Positions 35,501 to 42,594 of a DNA stretch of 64,000 nucleotides are shown here, piece after piece. Source of the DNA: Asterias amurensis (taxonomy: Eukaryota > Echinodermata > Asteroidea > Forcipulatida > Asteriidae). Under the pieces are notes generated by a model, which saw only the letters and a list, made by a program, of their open reading frames with translations, was not told where the DNA came from and did not search any database. Location of the stretch: contig NC_092652.1 of NCBI RefSeq assembly GCF_032118995.1, forward strand, positions 23,363,044 through 23,427,043, read 5' to 3'. A program made the translations under genes and the position numbers. The first letter of the stretch is position 1. Every line of letters starts with the position of its first letter.

Positions 35501-37648
35501 AATATTCTTCATCCCCGATGCAAATTTAACATCTATTAAAAAGACTCAAGCACGTTATCTTATACAATTTGCACTTTTTCTCCAGACAACCCTGCATACG
35601 GCCTCGATGAAATCGAGCTCTCAAGGCAAAACGATCTGATCTTGAAACCAGTTCAAGGCGTCGGTGTCCATGGCGCCAGCAACCCAACGTATGCCATCGG
35701 AGACGAACGAGAAAACTCAGTAGATTATACTAACATAAAGGTGGGTTCAACATGTTTGTATATAGTTAAAGGCACTGGGGTGGATTTCACAAAGAGTTAG
35801 GACTAGTCTTATCTCGAGTTAGGACCAGTTACTTGTCCTAACTTAGGACTACCCATGCAATGTGCGATGACTTGTGTGAACAGTATTCGTGCGATGTGAC
35901 AGTGTGTATACGGGTTGGTCATTCGGTGTGATCGCACACACCATGCACAGGGTATACGGCGGGTGGGTTTACAGCTGCGTCTTTTCGGAGCGAATAATGC
36001 GACTGCCTTGAGCAAGGCTACAGTTAAAACGGCTGGAAACACGTATACGCTGGCCTTTTACAGCTTTGGAGTTTTTTAATAATTGTTCGCTATGTACGTG
36101 ACATTTTTACAGCAACCATCTATAAAAACATTATTTACACCCCTAAATTGCGTAAACGGTGAGCCGGTGTGTCCCTTTAAGTTATTCTCGTGGAAAGTCA
36201 ATCTAGTTGCGTCCCAGGGATATCTGTCCGCCAGAGATTATGTCCCCTATGATGGGAGGGCGCTGTCAGAAGAAGTTCGTACAAAGTTTGCCGTATGGGA
36301 AAACTGATTCCAAACGGGGGGGGGGGGGGGGCTGAATTTCCTGCCACACCGGAACCGAGCAACCTGCCTTCCACGAAACTGTTGGTATAAATTACAGGTG
36401 GTGCACTTCATAGCTGATGGAGTTGCACGTATTATGCGTATCGCTCTCCGAACTTGGCCCTGCAATCCTCATCCATAAAATTGCCGATGCATTTCGTTAC
36501 TCTTATTATTTTGTATTATACATGTATTTGTTTATAGGCCTAAATATGATCATTGTTTTATGTTACAGTCGCCTGATGTTAAGAGCGAGTCTCGGACAAA
36601 TACCTACACAGACATCCAACCAAGAGGTTATGAAGCGTATCGCCCCAATCCTCAACCAGATCCTTACACGAGCTTAAAGGGTGCCACCAAGGATCACAAC
36701 GAAAATGACGGCCCAGCGATTTACACGCCGAACCCAGATAACACTGGAGAGAGTTACGCAACTATCGCCTCCAGCGGCTACACTGCGTATAACCCCACCA
36801 CCGAGCGAGACGATGACGTGTACACCGATCCTAAGAGTACCAGGGACACTAATGATGACGACCCGCTGGTGTACACGCCAATACCAAACAACGACCGAGG
36901 TAAACCAACGAAGAAAGTCACTGATGATGACGATGATAGGTATGTTGGCCTGGAGGATGTTGTCCCGCAACGTCCTGTCGCGGCTACTTCGACAACAACC
37001 CCATCGGCTCCAAGAGGCAGTGACGACGCCTACGTAGATTTCGATGCCGAACCCCGTGTGCTGAAGCCAATCGTATCACCAAAAAAGAAGAGTGGTGATA
37101 ATGGGAACTACGTCAGCATGGATGTTCCCACCTCAGAGGGGAACGAGGGCGATTACTACTACAAGCTTGAGAACTCCAATGCTCCCCATGATGTAGATAC
37201 TGAGGCCGCCAAAACCCCGCAAGAGGATCATACATACAATTCATTGGATATCAATGCAAGAAAGATAGCCCTTCGCCATAACAACGCAGTCGTCCCTGAC
37301 AACAACACATACAACTCATTCGACCGCACCCCTATGAGACACGATGTACCCAAGGGCACTGGTCAGTCTTCCGCACAAGGCAACATTCACGGCAAGGGTA
37401 ACGCCAAGGATACCAACGCGTACGACGTAATCAACCGTACCGGCCGTGGCGTGAAACACCCCGTAATAGTGGCTGACGATGGAGACTACAGTCTCACGGT
37501 TCCAGTACCCAGAGACGACACCTACAACTCCTTCGATCGTTCCCACCACGACAGAAATAACAAGTTGAGACCGAAAAATCAGGCTTCTGAGAACGAGTAC
37601 GGCTCGCTCGAGAACACCGACGATGGCGAATACTCTACGCTCAACTAG
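17383..37648 (+). CDS. C-type lectin type I membrane receptor with ITAM tail (10 exons)
   Basis: Predicted CDS: 17383-17519, 25279-25358, 28725-29120, 30580-30954, 32360-32522, 32737-32792, 32948-33443, 34229-34284, 35586-35740, 36569-37648. All junction phases agree and the total, 2994 nt, gives 997 residues. Order: signal peptide (1-25), Cys-rich piece, C-type lectin domains (about 73-204 and 205-329), Cys-rich module (330-440), Thr/Ser stalk, helix (about 533-554) followed by RRKGRK, and a 440-residue tail with about 26 tyrosines. The tail has two NPxY, a VDYTNI ITIM-like site and a C-terminal ITAM (Tyr982, Tyr993). Inferred role: surface recognition receptor signalling through SH2 proteins. 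The start was chosen because the Met directly precedes a hydrophobic leader. The exon 5 acceptor could instead be 6 nt later (32366). Intron 7 uses a GC donor. Homologous exons recur at 49.8-55.1 kb. Confidence 0.88.
17785..18168 (+). repeat. TIR element, family B, copy 9 (in receptor intron 1)
   Basis: TTAAAGGCATGGACACTTTTAG at the left and GTGTCCAGTGTCTTTAA at the right. Confidence 0.85.
18790..19175 (+). repeat. TIR element, family B, copy 10
   Basis: TTAAAGGCAGTGGACACTATTGG at the left and GTCCAGGGTCTTTAA at the right, with a full interior. Confidence 0.85.
19254..19637 (-). repeat. TIR element, family B, copy 11 (opposite orientation)
   Basis: TTAAAGACACTGAACACTATTGGTAATTGCC to GTGTCCGCTGCCTTTAA. 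It lies only about 80 bp from copy 10 in inverse orientation, so the pair could form a long hairpin. Confidence 0.85.
19690..19915. repeat. Diverged, partial family A palindrome
   Basis: TTAAAGGAACACGTTGCCTTCGG start and a GCCATTTATGGGGGTCAAGATTTTGACTCCCATAAATGGC hairpin in the middle. The right arm is missing. Confidence 0.7.
20105..20215. other. GC-rich, CpG-rich patch of unknown origin
   Basis: About 100 bp of GC-rich DNA (CCCGGGGCCGAGCGGCTGCC ...) in otherwise AT-rich intron. No frame, tRNA or rRNA fold was recognised. Confidence 0.3.
20872..21032. repeat. Palindromic element with CCACGGCTTCGGCT arms
   Basis: CCTTTTCAAAACCACGGCTT is mirrored by AAGCCGTGGTTTCGAAAAGGG. A related element follows the paralogue gene at about 55120-55262. 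Confidence 0.7.
21263..21640. repeat. Inverted-repeat element with GCCTGGGCGAC ends
   Basis: Begins GGCCTGGGCGACCAGTG and ends CTAGTCGCCCAGGCTTA. The subterminal GACTAGTCGC/GCGACTAGTC words recur near both ends. Confidence 0.65.
22258..22500. repeat. Strongly decayed family A copy
   Basis: Recognisable words are TGCATATGGTTAGAAAGGATG, GTAGAATAGAATGATCAACACAAG and GGTGGTTTTCCTTT. The right half is mostly lost. Confidence 0.55.
23008..24769 (-). CDS. Candidate small gene inside receptor intron 1 (unrecognised)
   Basis: First candidate exon 24672-24769 starts at an ATG in good context (CAAAATGG) and encodes a charged peptide beginning MDRRKTQIQLIALRKEM. It ends at a clean GG|GTAAGA donor. A phase-compatible acceptor at 24140 opens a frame encoding YINGYEFLVEGTM, then a TGA (24098-24100), then 50 more open codons (containing ARTWRKHLGDLIKP) to 23945. 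A possible last exon, 23008-23100, encodes GSMMYTTNDFATQPAFTDN... to a TAA, but its phase does not obviously match. No family was recognised. It could be a real nested gene with wrongly guessed inner exons, or a decayed copy. Confidence 0.3.
23311..23446. repeat. 130-bp palindrome with GCCGATTTCACGAAAC arms
   Basis: The left arm GCAGCCGATTTCACGAAACT is mirrored by GTTTTGTGAAATCGGCTGC. The interior has GCAACTGC/GCAGTTGC words. Confidence 0.85.
23693..23920 (-). repeat. tRNA-derived SINE, type 1 (minus copy)
   Basis: The minus strand reads GCCGGGCAACCTCGGTAGTC TAGTTGGTAAGACACTGC (A box), then GTCGTGGGTTCGAATCCCAC (B box). A non-tRNA body with TACTGAGTATACAGTGCTA and a GTAAAACCAAA end follows. 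The same body is found in the plus copy at 35326-35535. The tRNA part is well kept, but there is no sign of a free tRNA gene. Confidence 0.75.
25279..25358 (+). CDS. Receptor exon 2: small CxC...C module
   Basis: Encodes YPDENEVTTCNCASQSSN then LEC. The acceptor is CCTTTTAG and the donor AG|GTAAGT; it starts in phase 2 and ends in phase 1. The paralogue exon at 49842-49927 has the same phases and the same CxC-x(8-9)-C pattern. Confidence 0.75.
25631..26340 (+). repeat. TIR element, family B, copy 12, split by a family C insertion
   Basis: The family B left part (GGCACTGGACACGATTGG ... AAACGAATCCCTCTGAAGTA) is interrupted at 25760 by a complete family C element. B-like sequence resumes after it (GGCATCTGGAAGCACACAACTT ... 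GGGATACACCAAGTGAGAA). Confidence 0.75.
25760..26132 (+). repeat. TIR element, family C, copy 1 (nested in family B)
   Basis: Starts TTAAAGCCATTATACACTTTCGG and ends GACAGTGTCCAAAGGCTTTAA. The interior has CTCGATAGCGAGAATTACGG and CATGTCATGACACGGCGAAACG. TTAA is at both ends. Other copies are at 57002 and 62727. Confidence 0.85.
26830..27375 (+). repeat. Dispersed element J, plus copy
   Basis: Shared words with 28200-28640 in reverse: TCATTGGTTTAGAGCGCGTCAC, CACACGGCGTGCAGTACCCAGACG, GGGTGTTATAAAACAAA, and a CCCTCGGCTTCGCCTCGGG palindrome. It begins with TTTATAACACCCC and contains GGTGTTATAAA in reverse, so inverted-repeat ends are likely. Confidence 0.7.
27447..27590. repeat. Perfect-looking hairpin, about 140 bp
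   Basis: GGAAATACGGAAAATATAGC is mirrored by GCTATATTTTCCGTATTCC around the centre CCAACTCGGCCTTCGGCCTCGTTGG. Confidence 0.85.
27715..27862. repeat. Palindromic element with GGCTACGGCTACGGC arms (copy 2)
   Basis: Same family as 9385-9525: GGCTACGTCTACGGCTACGG, a CCGCGTCATCATGCGTTGAAG core, then CCATAGCCGTAGCCAGCAATTC. Confidence 0.7.
28037..28060. repeat. Poly(T) tract
   Basis: An uninterrupted run of about 24 T. Confidence 0.9.
28200..28640 (-). repeat. Dispersed element J, minus copy
   Basis: Reverse-oriented copy of 26830-27375. Its right end is 85 bp from receptor exon 3, so the two copies form an inverted repeat just upstream of the first lectin exon. Confidence 0.7.
28725..29120 (+). 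CDS. Receptor exon 3: first C-type lectin domain
   Basis: One exon encodes the whole domain with six cysteines in long-form spacing (GC..SCYRF..DCIQ..GNC..GDC..SIC) and the YWLGL core. The Ca2+-site motif EPN/QPD is absent, and the WND motif is replaced (FVAKITIQTGDC), so calcium-dependent sugar binding is unlikely by the usual rule. Asn-x-Ser sites: HNNS, GNSS, GNAS. It is bordered by phase-1 introns on both sides, the classic layout of a shuffled domain. Confidence 0.85.
29549..29795 (-). repeat. Partial family B element
   Basis: Starts at ACACTTGGTGTATCTCAACA and runs to a duplicated CTTCTTTCTCGAAAA word. Both TIRs are missing. Confidence 0.7.
29796..30090. repeat. 280-bp palindrome with GCGCCGCAAGGCGCAAGATG arms
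   Basis: GACCAAAGATTATAAAGCGC is mirrored by GCGCTCTATAATCTTTGGTC. It is flanked by GTTTCGACTAGCTTGCTCTAGT, a word also found near 61090. Confidence 0.8.
30580..30954 (+). CDS. Receptor exon 4: second C-type lectin domain
   Basis: Six conserved cysteines (AC..NSC..DAC..NEC..KSC..RIC), YWIGL, RWMDG and a FQWNDKSC motif, so the WND half of the calcium site is kept. The EPN/QPD motif is not seen; the loop reads GTPALFDTFESRNGDDGNEC. Phase-1 introns on both sides allow exon skipping or duplication without a frame change. It retains more of the ligand-site signature than the first domain. Confidence 0.9.
31080..31200 (-). repeat. tRNA-like SINE fragment
   Basis: The plus strand reads GCGGGATTTGAACCAACGACC, i.e. 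a reversed B box, then CCTCACGATTAACGGAGACG. Only the head is visible. Confidence 0.4.
32225..32292. repeat. (GAT)n-rich simple repeat
   Basis: Imperfect GATGATGATGATGACGATGAT run in receptor intron 4, ending near exon 5. Confidence 0.8.
32360..32522 (+). CDS. Receptor exon 5: Cys-rich module, part 1
   Basis: Encodes DAGTDWCQSS ... ALCFDAG ... RRCNTGDNVEGCSCYKE. The donor is AC|GTGAGT. The phase-1 start matches paralogue exon 50291-50429. The acceptor is taken as TTTGTATAG; CAG six bases on is equally in frame. Confidence 0.7.
32737..32792 (+). CDS. Receptor exon 6: Cys-rich module, part 2
   Basis: 18 codons (DKPVKCSCGFCKLSSNEQ) after a long poly(T) acceptor tract; donor AG|GTAAGA. Equivalent to the paralogue exon 50977-51020 (KTCSCYDED). 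Confidence 0.75.
32948..33443 (+). CDS. Receptor exon 7: stalk and transmembrane helix
   Basis: Starts with a last Cys group (FNCSCSSS ... GFQC), then a Thr/Ser/Pro-rich stalk suited to O-glycosylation, then the helix AGVILAIVFLVLLLVVACFV and stop-transfer RRKGRK. It ends GAG AG|GCAAGT, a GC donor. Read-through would add about 23 residues and stop at 33516, giving a short-tailed receptor. Confidence 0.85.
33475..33780 (-). repeat. Family E element in receptor intron 7
   Basis: Shares GGGTACTTTTGTGT, AATGTCCACAGATTAACATTAAAC and CTTCCCTTAAAATATTACTTCC with copies at 44936, 46965 and 61300-61680. It begins almost directly after the GC donor. Confidence 0.65.
33941..34099. repeat. 150-bp palindrome with GGGTGCGTTCGTTTAGCTTCC arms
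   Basis: The left arm continues GGGTCGACCCCGGTGTGTGGCG and is mirrored by CGCCACACACCGGGGTCGACCC and GAAGCTGAACGAACGCACCC. Confidence 0.85.
34229..34284 (+). CDS. Receptor exon 8: juxtamembrane tail
   Basis: Encodes SGNLRAAKNPGASGQPET between RSER of exon 7 and NPAYGL of exon 9; acceptor TTAACAG, donor TG|GTAAGT. Its phases (2 in, 1 out) equal those of paralogue exon 52619-52683. Confidence 0.7.
34709..35082 (-). repeat. TIR element, family B, copy 13
   Basis: TTAAAGGCAGTGGATACTATTGG at the left. The right TIR is eroded (TAATAACCAATTGTTCCC). Confidence 0.8.
35326..35535 (+). repeat. tRNA-derived SINE, type 1 (plus copy)
   Basis: TAGCTAGTTGGTAAGACACTGC (A box), GGTCGTGAGTTCGAATCTCA (B box), a body with TACTGAGTATACAGTGCTAA, and the tail AAACCAAATGAATATTCTTC ... 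CGATGCAAATTTAAC. A lone tail of this SINE is at 63590-63660. Confidence 0.75.
35586..35740 (+). CDS. Receptor exon 9: NPxY / ITIM-like tail segment
   Basis: Encodes NPAYGLDEIEL, NPTYAIGD and SVDYTNIK. Two NPxY motifs (PTB-domain or endocytic type) are followed by VDYTNI, which fits the ITIM consensus (I/V/L/S)xYxx(I/V/L) and also pYxN for Grb2. The donor is AAG|GTGGGT, phase 0. Confidence 0.85.
36210..36350. repeat. GTCCxxxTGAGATTATGTCCCC repeat, copy 4
   Basis: ATCTGTCCGCCAGAGATTATGTCCCC ... AGGGCGCTGTC, then a G-run (about 36317-36331) and CTGCCACACCGG. Confidence 0.5.
36569..37648 (+). CDS. Receptor exon 10: tyrosine-rich tail ending in ITAM
   Basis: 359 codons, Tyr- and Asp-rich, no membrane segment. 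Repeated YxxL/I/F words: YTDI, YTSL, YATI, YVGL, YKLE, YNSL, YNSF (twice). The YTPxP unit occurs twice (IYTPNPDN, VYTPIPNN), a sign of internal duplication. The last 17 residues hold YGSL and YSTL seven residues apart with acidic residues before each Tyr, matching the ITAM consensus. The paralogue tail ends before this point. Stop codon TAG at 37646-37648. Confidence 0.92.
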   Translation, partial: SPDVKSESRTNTYTDIQPRGYEAYRPNPQPDPYTSLKGATKDHNENDGPAIYTPNPDNTGESYATIASSGYTAYNPTTERDDDVYTDPKSTRDTNDDDPLVYTPIPNNDRGKPTKKVTDDDDDRYVGLEDVVPQRPVAATSTTTPSAPRGSDDAYVDFDAEPRVLKPIVSPKKKSGDNGNYVSMDVPTSEGNEGDYYYKLENSNAPHDVDTEAAKTPQEDHTYNSLDINARKIALRHNNAVVPDNNTYNSFDRTPMRHDVPKGTGQSSAQGNIHGKGNAKDTNAYDVINRTGRGVKHPVIVADDGDYSLTVPVPRDDTYNSFDRSHHDRNNKLRPKNQASENEYGSLENTDDGEYSTLN

Positions 37649-37734
37649 ATCTGTAGAAGTAAGGTGGCTTGAATAGACACCTGCAGATAATGTCAGAAAT
37701 ACTAGCGACCATGGTGTGCCTTAGCGTCCACCAT

Positions 37735-37740
37735 ATTAAA
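37735..37740 (+). terminator. Possible poly(A) signal ATTAAA for the receptor
   Basis: First ATTAAA after the stop codon, about 87 bp downstream; no further support. Confidence 0.25.
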
Positions 37741-37799
37741 CGAACCCACCAAACTCATGCAGCATCAAAGCTATTTAAATAATATCATCTTGCTACTCT

Positions 37800-38015
37800 A
37801 GAAACAACCGGGTCAGATTTACCCGGTTTCGCGGTCTCATGGAATCTCATGACCCGTTCCTGAGACGGGCTGACCCGGAAACTGATTAAAAAAAAAAAGG
37901 AAGTACCTTCACTTGTGCATTCTGCACCAGTTAGACCCATTTCTGTGTCATTTTGACACAGATTCCGGGTAATCCTGACTCAAAAAGGGTCAGACCCCAC
38001 GGGCACCCAAAATCT
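37800..38015. repeat. GGGTCA-type short palindromes
   Basis: AACCGGGTCAGATTTACCCGG and GACCCGTTCCTGAGACGGGC with related words. Similar sequence is at 18370-18480 and 58590-58660. Confidence 0.45.
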
Positions 38016-38519
38016 AGGTCAAGTCTTATCCGGAGTTTTTTTTTTTAGTTATTATAGTCAGGTTCCTTATCTGTAGTAGCAAAGGAAACACATAGCTCTG
38101 ACTATTTGGTCCTCCTAACCTCAGTTCGGTTTTCAATTGATTGAATCGGGGGGAAAAAAACAAGATGGCGGAAATATTGAGTTGAATTTAATTGTGTGTT
38201 TTTTTAGGGAGAGTCTAGATTGATGACGTGAGGCCAGATTACTTAAATATATGTTTTTATAAATTTTAAAAATATACACGGAAATGTATCTTTTTACATT
38301 ATTTTATTAACTCTCTTTACAACGAACTATATTAATCAAGATTTGCACTAGTGCTCAAAATTATCAATTGAAACTGAATGACAAGTGTATTAATTAAACA
38401 AGAAGTGTGTACATAACATTATTGCTCTGTCGTACAAAGTTAAGATGGCTTATTTCACTTCGCTTGTTCATTTTTTATTAAAGCGGTGTAAACCTTTGAT
38501 TTGTTTTAACCGTTCGATT

Positions 38520-39360
38520 GTTTTTATTCCCATGTTTTTAACAACATGAAAATCAATCCTCCCAAGTATCAAGCTTTGAGTATTTGTTTCCAACGCACCC
38601 CAGCTGTACCACCTAGTTTCCATATTGGTAATTCAGCCATCACTAACAGCTGTATGAAAATTCTTGGGGTTCATCTACAGAGTAATCTTAAATGGGATAC
38701 CCAGATAAGTTCAATGTGCAAAGCCTTCAACTATAAATTGTACCTTCTGCGCCAATTAAAACGGTGCTGCACTTCTATTGCTGGTTTGTTGAGTGTATAT
38801 ATTATGTATGTTAGACCAACTATTGAATATGCTTGCCCAGTCTGGTATTTGCAGCGCAAGGCTCTTCGTTTTATCTTGTCCTACGATTACTGTGAAACTA
38901 AGTCTTTTGCTGAAATTTATTCCCAGCTTGGCCTCCCTGCCATGGATGTTAGACTTGAGCTGCTCTTCGTTAATTTTGGTAAATCCCTCCTCACCTCTGA
39001 CAGATATAAACAATGGCTTCCCCCACCTAGAAACAACAACCTGAGAAATTCCAATAAACTTTGTACACTTAAATGTAGGACTAACCGTTTCAAAAACAGT
39101 TGCATCCCTTCCCTAGTTGAGCTGCTCAATCACCAATAATTGTTCTGGCCTGTAGATAGCTTGTTTTCATTGTGTAAATATTTGTAATGTATATACTTAC
39201 AGTTTTGAAATTTTATATTCTCATCTACTCTATTTTTATAATCTCGTATTGTATATTTGCTGGTTTTTGATGTTTGAATGTATTTTTATATTGTAAACCT
39301 AAACACAATTCAGCCTTTTGGCTGCTACGTTTGATTGTTAATAAACCAATAATAATAAAT
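38520..39360 (+). mobile_element. 5'-truncated non-LTR retrotransposon remnant
   Basis: Contains a 197-codon frame (38546-39139) matching the C-terminal end of CR1/Jockey-type LINE reverse transcriptases: KILGVHLQSNLKWDTQI, the LLRQLKR helix, YVRPTIEYACPVW and KALRFILSYDY. About 20 residues normally found between ACPVW and the next helix are missing in frame. The 3' end is an A/T-rich tail with TAATAATAA. The catalytic palm is absent, so it is inactive. It separates the two receptor genes. Confidence 0.85.
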
Positions 39361-39411
39361 ATAGTTGTATACAATAACATTTACCTGTATAGTCACGATT
39401 ACCGAGAAGCG

Positions 39412-39598
39412 GTAAGGCACGGTCACACAGGCCCCGATAACGAGAACGAAAACGAGAACGATAAAAATGCACGCTCGCGATTGGTTGGATTGCTCCACGC
39501 AGAATACGCCCATGCTCATTCAACCAATCGAGGGCGTGCATTTTTATCGTTATCGTTTTCGTTCTCGTTATCGGGGCCTATGTGACCGGGTCTTTACC
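39412..39598. repeat. 180-bp palindrome with CGATAACGAGAACGAAAACG arms
   Basis: GGCCCCGATAACGAGAACGA is mirrored by TCGTTCTCGTTATCGGGGCC. It contains CGATTGGTTG/CAACCAATCG. Confidence 0.85.
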
Positions 39599-39783
39599 GT
39601 TTTATATATTCAAATATTTGGAAGAAAAAATTATATATTTTTGCAAATCCGTAAAGTACTTCGCGATGAACTGTTTCTCAAAATGAATTATACACTATCT
39701 AAAGCTGCAGCTGTAATTCTTACCACGTCAAGTTTTTTTGTTGCAATTCATTTTCAGAATGATTACCAACCATAAACAGGCCC

Positions 39784-40161
39784 TTTAAAGGCAGTGGACA
39801 CTATTGGTAATTACTCAAAATAATTATTAGCACGAAACCTTACTTGGTAACGAGTGATGGGGGAGCGGTTGATAGTATAAAACATTGTGAGAAACAGCTC
39901 CCTCTGAAGTGACGTAGTTTTCGAGAAAGAAGTAATTTTCATCGAATTTGATTTCGCGACCTCAGATTTAGAATTTGAGGTCTCGAAAGCAAGCATCTGA
40001 AAGCGCACAACTCCGTGTGACAAGGTTTTCTTTTCTTTCATTATTATCTCCCAACTTTCATGACCGATTGAGCTCAAATTGTCACAGGTTTGTTATATTT
40101 TTGATAATGTTGAGATACAGCAAGTGAGAAGACTGGTCTTTGAAGTGACCAGTGTCTTTAA
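39784..40161 (+). repeat. TIR element, family B, copy 14
   Basis: TTAAAGGCAGTGGACACTATTGG to CCAGTGTCTTTAA. Its last TTAA is also the first TTAA of the next copy. Confidence 0.85.
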
Positions 40162-40527
40162 AGGCATGGAGACCTTTGGTAATTGTCAAATACGTATTTT
40201 CACTTGGTGTGTCCCGACATAATTATGAATAAAATAACGTACAACTTGAGCTCAATTGGTCATCAAATTTGCAAGATAATTATGAAAGAAAAACACCCTT
40301 GTTGCGTTACTTTGTGTGCTTTCAGATGCATACAAAATGCTTCAGCTGAAGTATTTTATTATTAATGGAGTGAAAAATTACCTTTTTCAAAAACCATGTT
40401 TTTTTTCAGAGGGAGCCGTTTCTAACAATGTTTTATACAATCAACAGCTCTCCATTGCTCATTACCAAGTAAGCTTTTATGCTAACAGTATTTTTGAGTA
40501 ATTACCGATAGTTTCCAGTGCCTTTAA
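40158..40527 (-). repeat. TIR element, family B, copy 15 (abutting copy 14)
   Basis: TTAAAGGCATGGAGACCTTTGG to GTTTCCAGTGCCTTTAA, in opposite orientation to copy 14 and sharing one TTAA with it. It belongs to the subfamily lacking the GAGACCTCA hairpin. Confidence 0.8.
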
Positions 40528-40863
40528 CCACGGTTTAAGTTTCATTATGACTAGTGGTATTATGATAGCCCCTCCCACAAACAGAAAGTAGATAATAGAA
40601 AGTAGAAGAAGAGATGGGATCCGAACAGGAATTTATGTAATTTAACATTTAACACAAACAACAACTAAAGAGAAACTACACAAACTGAGCATAACAATGC
40701 ACATCATGCATTGGGATGGATTGCTACAAGGAAATAAAGAATCAATGTAATTTGCTTTAGAAAATACCAGTGATCAAAACAAAATCCGTCACCAACGTAT
40801 ACCAAAGACACAACACGTATAAAAACAAATATTGATTAGCAGCCGTAGGCTTACTTGTATTGA

Positions 40864-41244
40864 CTCAAAGGCAGTGGACACTATTGGTAAAAACTCAAAA
40901 TAATGATTAGCATAAATAATTGGTAACGAGTAATGGGAAGCTGTTGATAGTATAAGACATTGTGAAAAACGGATCCCTCTGAAGTGATGTAGTTTTCGAG
41001 AAAGAAGTAATTTTCCACGAATTTGATTTCGATACCTCATATTTAGATTTTGAGGTCTCAAAATCGATCATCTGAAGGCACACAACTTCGTGTGACAAGG
41101 CTGTTTTTCTTTCATTATTAACTTGCACTTTCGATGACCGATTGAGCTCAAATTTTCACAGGCTTGATATCGTATGCATACGTTGAGATACACAAAGTGA
41201 GAAGACTGGTCTTTGACATTTACCAATGGTGTCCACTGCCTTTA
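40864..41244 (+). repeat. TIR element, family B, copy 16
   Basis: TCAAAGGCAGTGGACACTATTGG to GTGTCCACTGCCTTTA. The end TTAAs have mutated. Confidence 0.8.
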
Positions 41245-42111
41245 CCATGAAATAACATACCTGTATAAATAATTGCTCAACCTGTCATCGGATTCCCATG
41301 AAAATAGTGAACCCCCACCACACAACCAGCGATAAGTTTCACTGTTTTTATAACAATTTTATCAACAACTCTGCATTGCTCTGTACCGAGAAAGTGTTTT
41401 GATCTTATGAGTAATGACCAAATGTAAAATAGACAGTTTGGATGCGTGTTCACGTTTTTCCATTAAAAAAAAATCATTAAAAAAGAAGACTTCGTTGCCT
41501 ACTGATTAAGGAACTCGCAATTACATAGGGAAAACTCATGTGAGCTCGCTTAAAGAGACTCCCACAATACACAATAATTTTTATTTTTTTTTTACTTCAG
41601 TACACAATCAGTTTAATGTATGCATGCACGAGTTGTGTTTTTTTTATCTCTCGTCGATTTCGACCTTTACGAATCCAAATAATGGATTATCTTGTATTAA
41701 TTTAAAATAAAGAATAAACAACCATGTTGCCATTTCAAGCACATTCTATGTGGTTGACTTTTGTCCCATATTTTTCACCTCAATTGATAGAAAAAAATAT
41801 ATATGCATAAATACAACAACAACAAGAACAACAACACCCCCAATAAAACAAACAACCAGAAACCAGAAACCGTAAACCACGTACTGCCAAGGACAGACTT
41901 GTGGTCGAAGCTTAAGAGGAAACTCGCAGCAGAGTGCCGTTTCCTTGATATCATAACCGGTACCGGTATAACTGGAGTATTTCCCCCATAAAAAGAGGCG
42001 ATTAAAGTCACCCGGAAGTGGTATTTTTTATATGTGTTTTGATGAGTGGAATGTGAATAAACAGTTAACTAAGGTTTTTAAAAAATCAGTTATTATGTTA
42101 TTTACAAATCT

Positions 42112-42420
42112 AAGAGTAGACCCCGACCCGAGAGGGCGCTGTTCGTGACGTCAATCGAGGCAGACTTTTCTGTAATGCGTAGAGTAAACACAATTGCAAA
42201 GTACATACGGACCAAGTCGTGAGTTTGTACGTTTCAAAACAAGATTTTTTTTTTTTCCGGCAATGCCGACCAGGTGTATTGCTGCTGAATGCAGAAAAAC
42301 ACTTTTTGAAACGTACCAACTCACGACTTGGACGTACATGTACTTTGCACGTGTGTTTACTATACGCATTGCAGGCAAAGTCTGCCTCGATTGACGTCAC
42401 AAAAGGGGTAGGCGGAGTCA
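42112..42420. repeat. Palindromic element with THAP-like start codon region
   Basis: Long arms (AATCGAGGCAGACTTTTCTG ... and its mirror CAAAGTCTGCCTCGATTGACGTCA). The asymmetric centre (about 42257-42300) encodes MPTRCIAAECRKT on the plus strand, which resembles the start of a THAP zinc finger (C-x4-C). It is probably a deletion derivative of a THAP-encoding DNA transposon. No full gene remains. Confidence 0.55.
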
Positions 42421-42594
42421 GCCCCCAAACAACTTTACATATTTTTTAAACATATAAACGTGACAAACAATTACTAAAAAAATTGTTTTATTGTTCGTAA
42501 GCATATACTCTTATGTTTGAAAGAAAAAAAATTATATTTCCAGGTGACTTTAAATAAATTGTACAACGATTGCCGATAACTGCTTCCATTGTTC

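Noticed and set aside
36681..37037. Second long frame overlapping receptor exon 10
   Set aside because: Shadow of the Tyr/Asp-rich coding frame; low-complexity Thr/Arg content.
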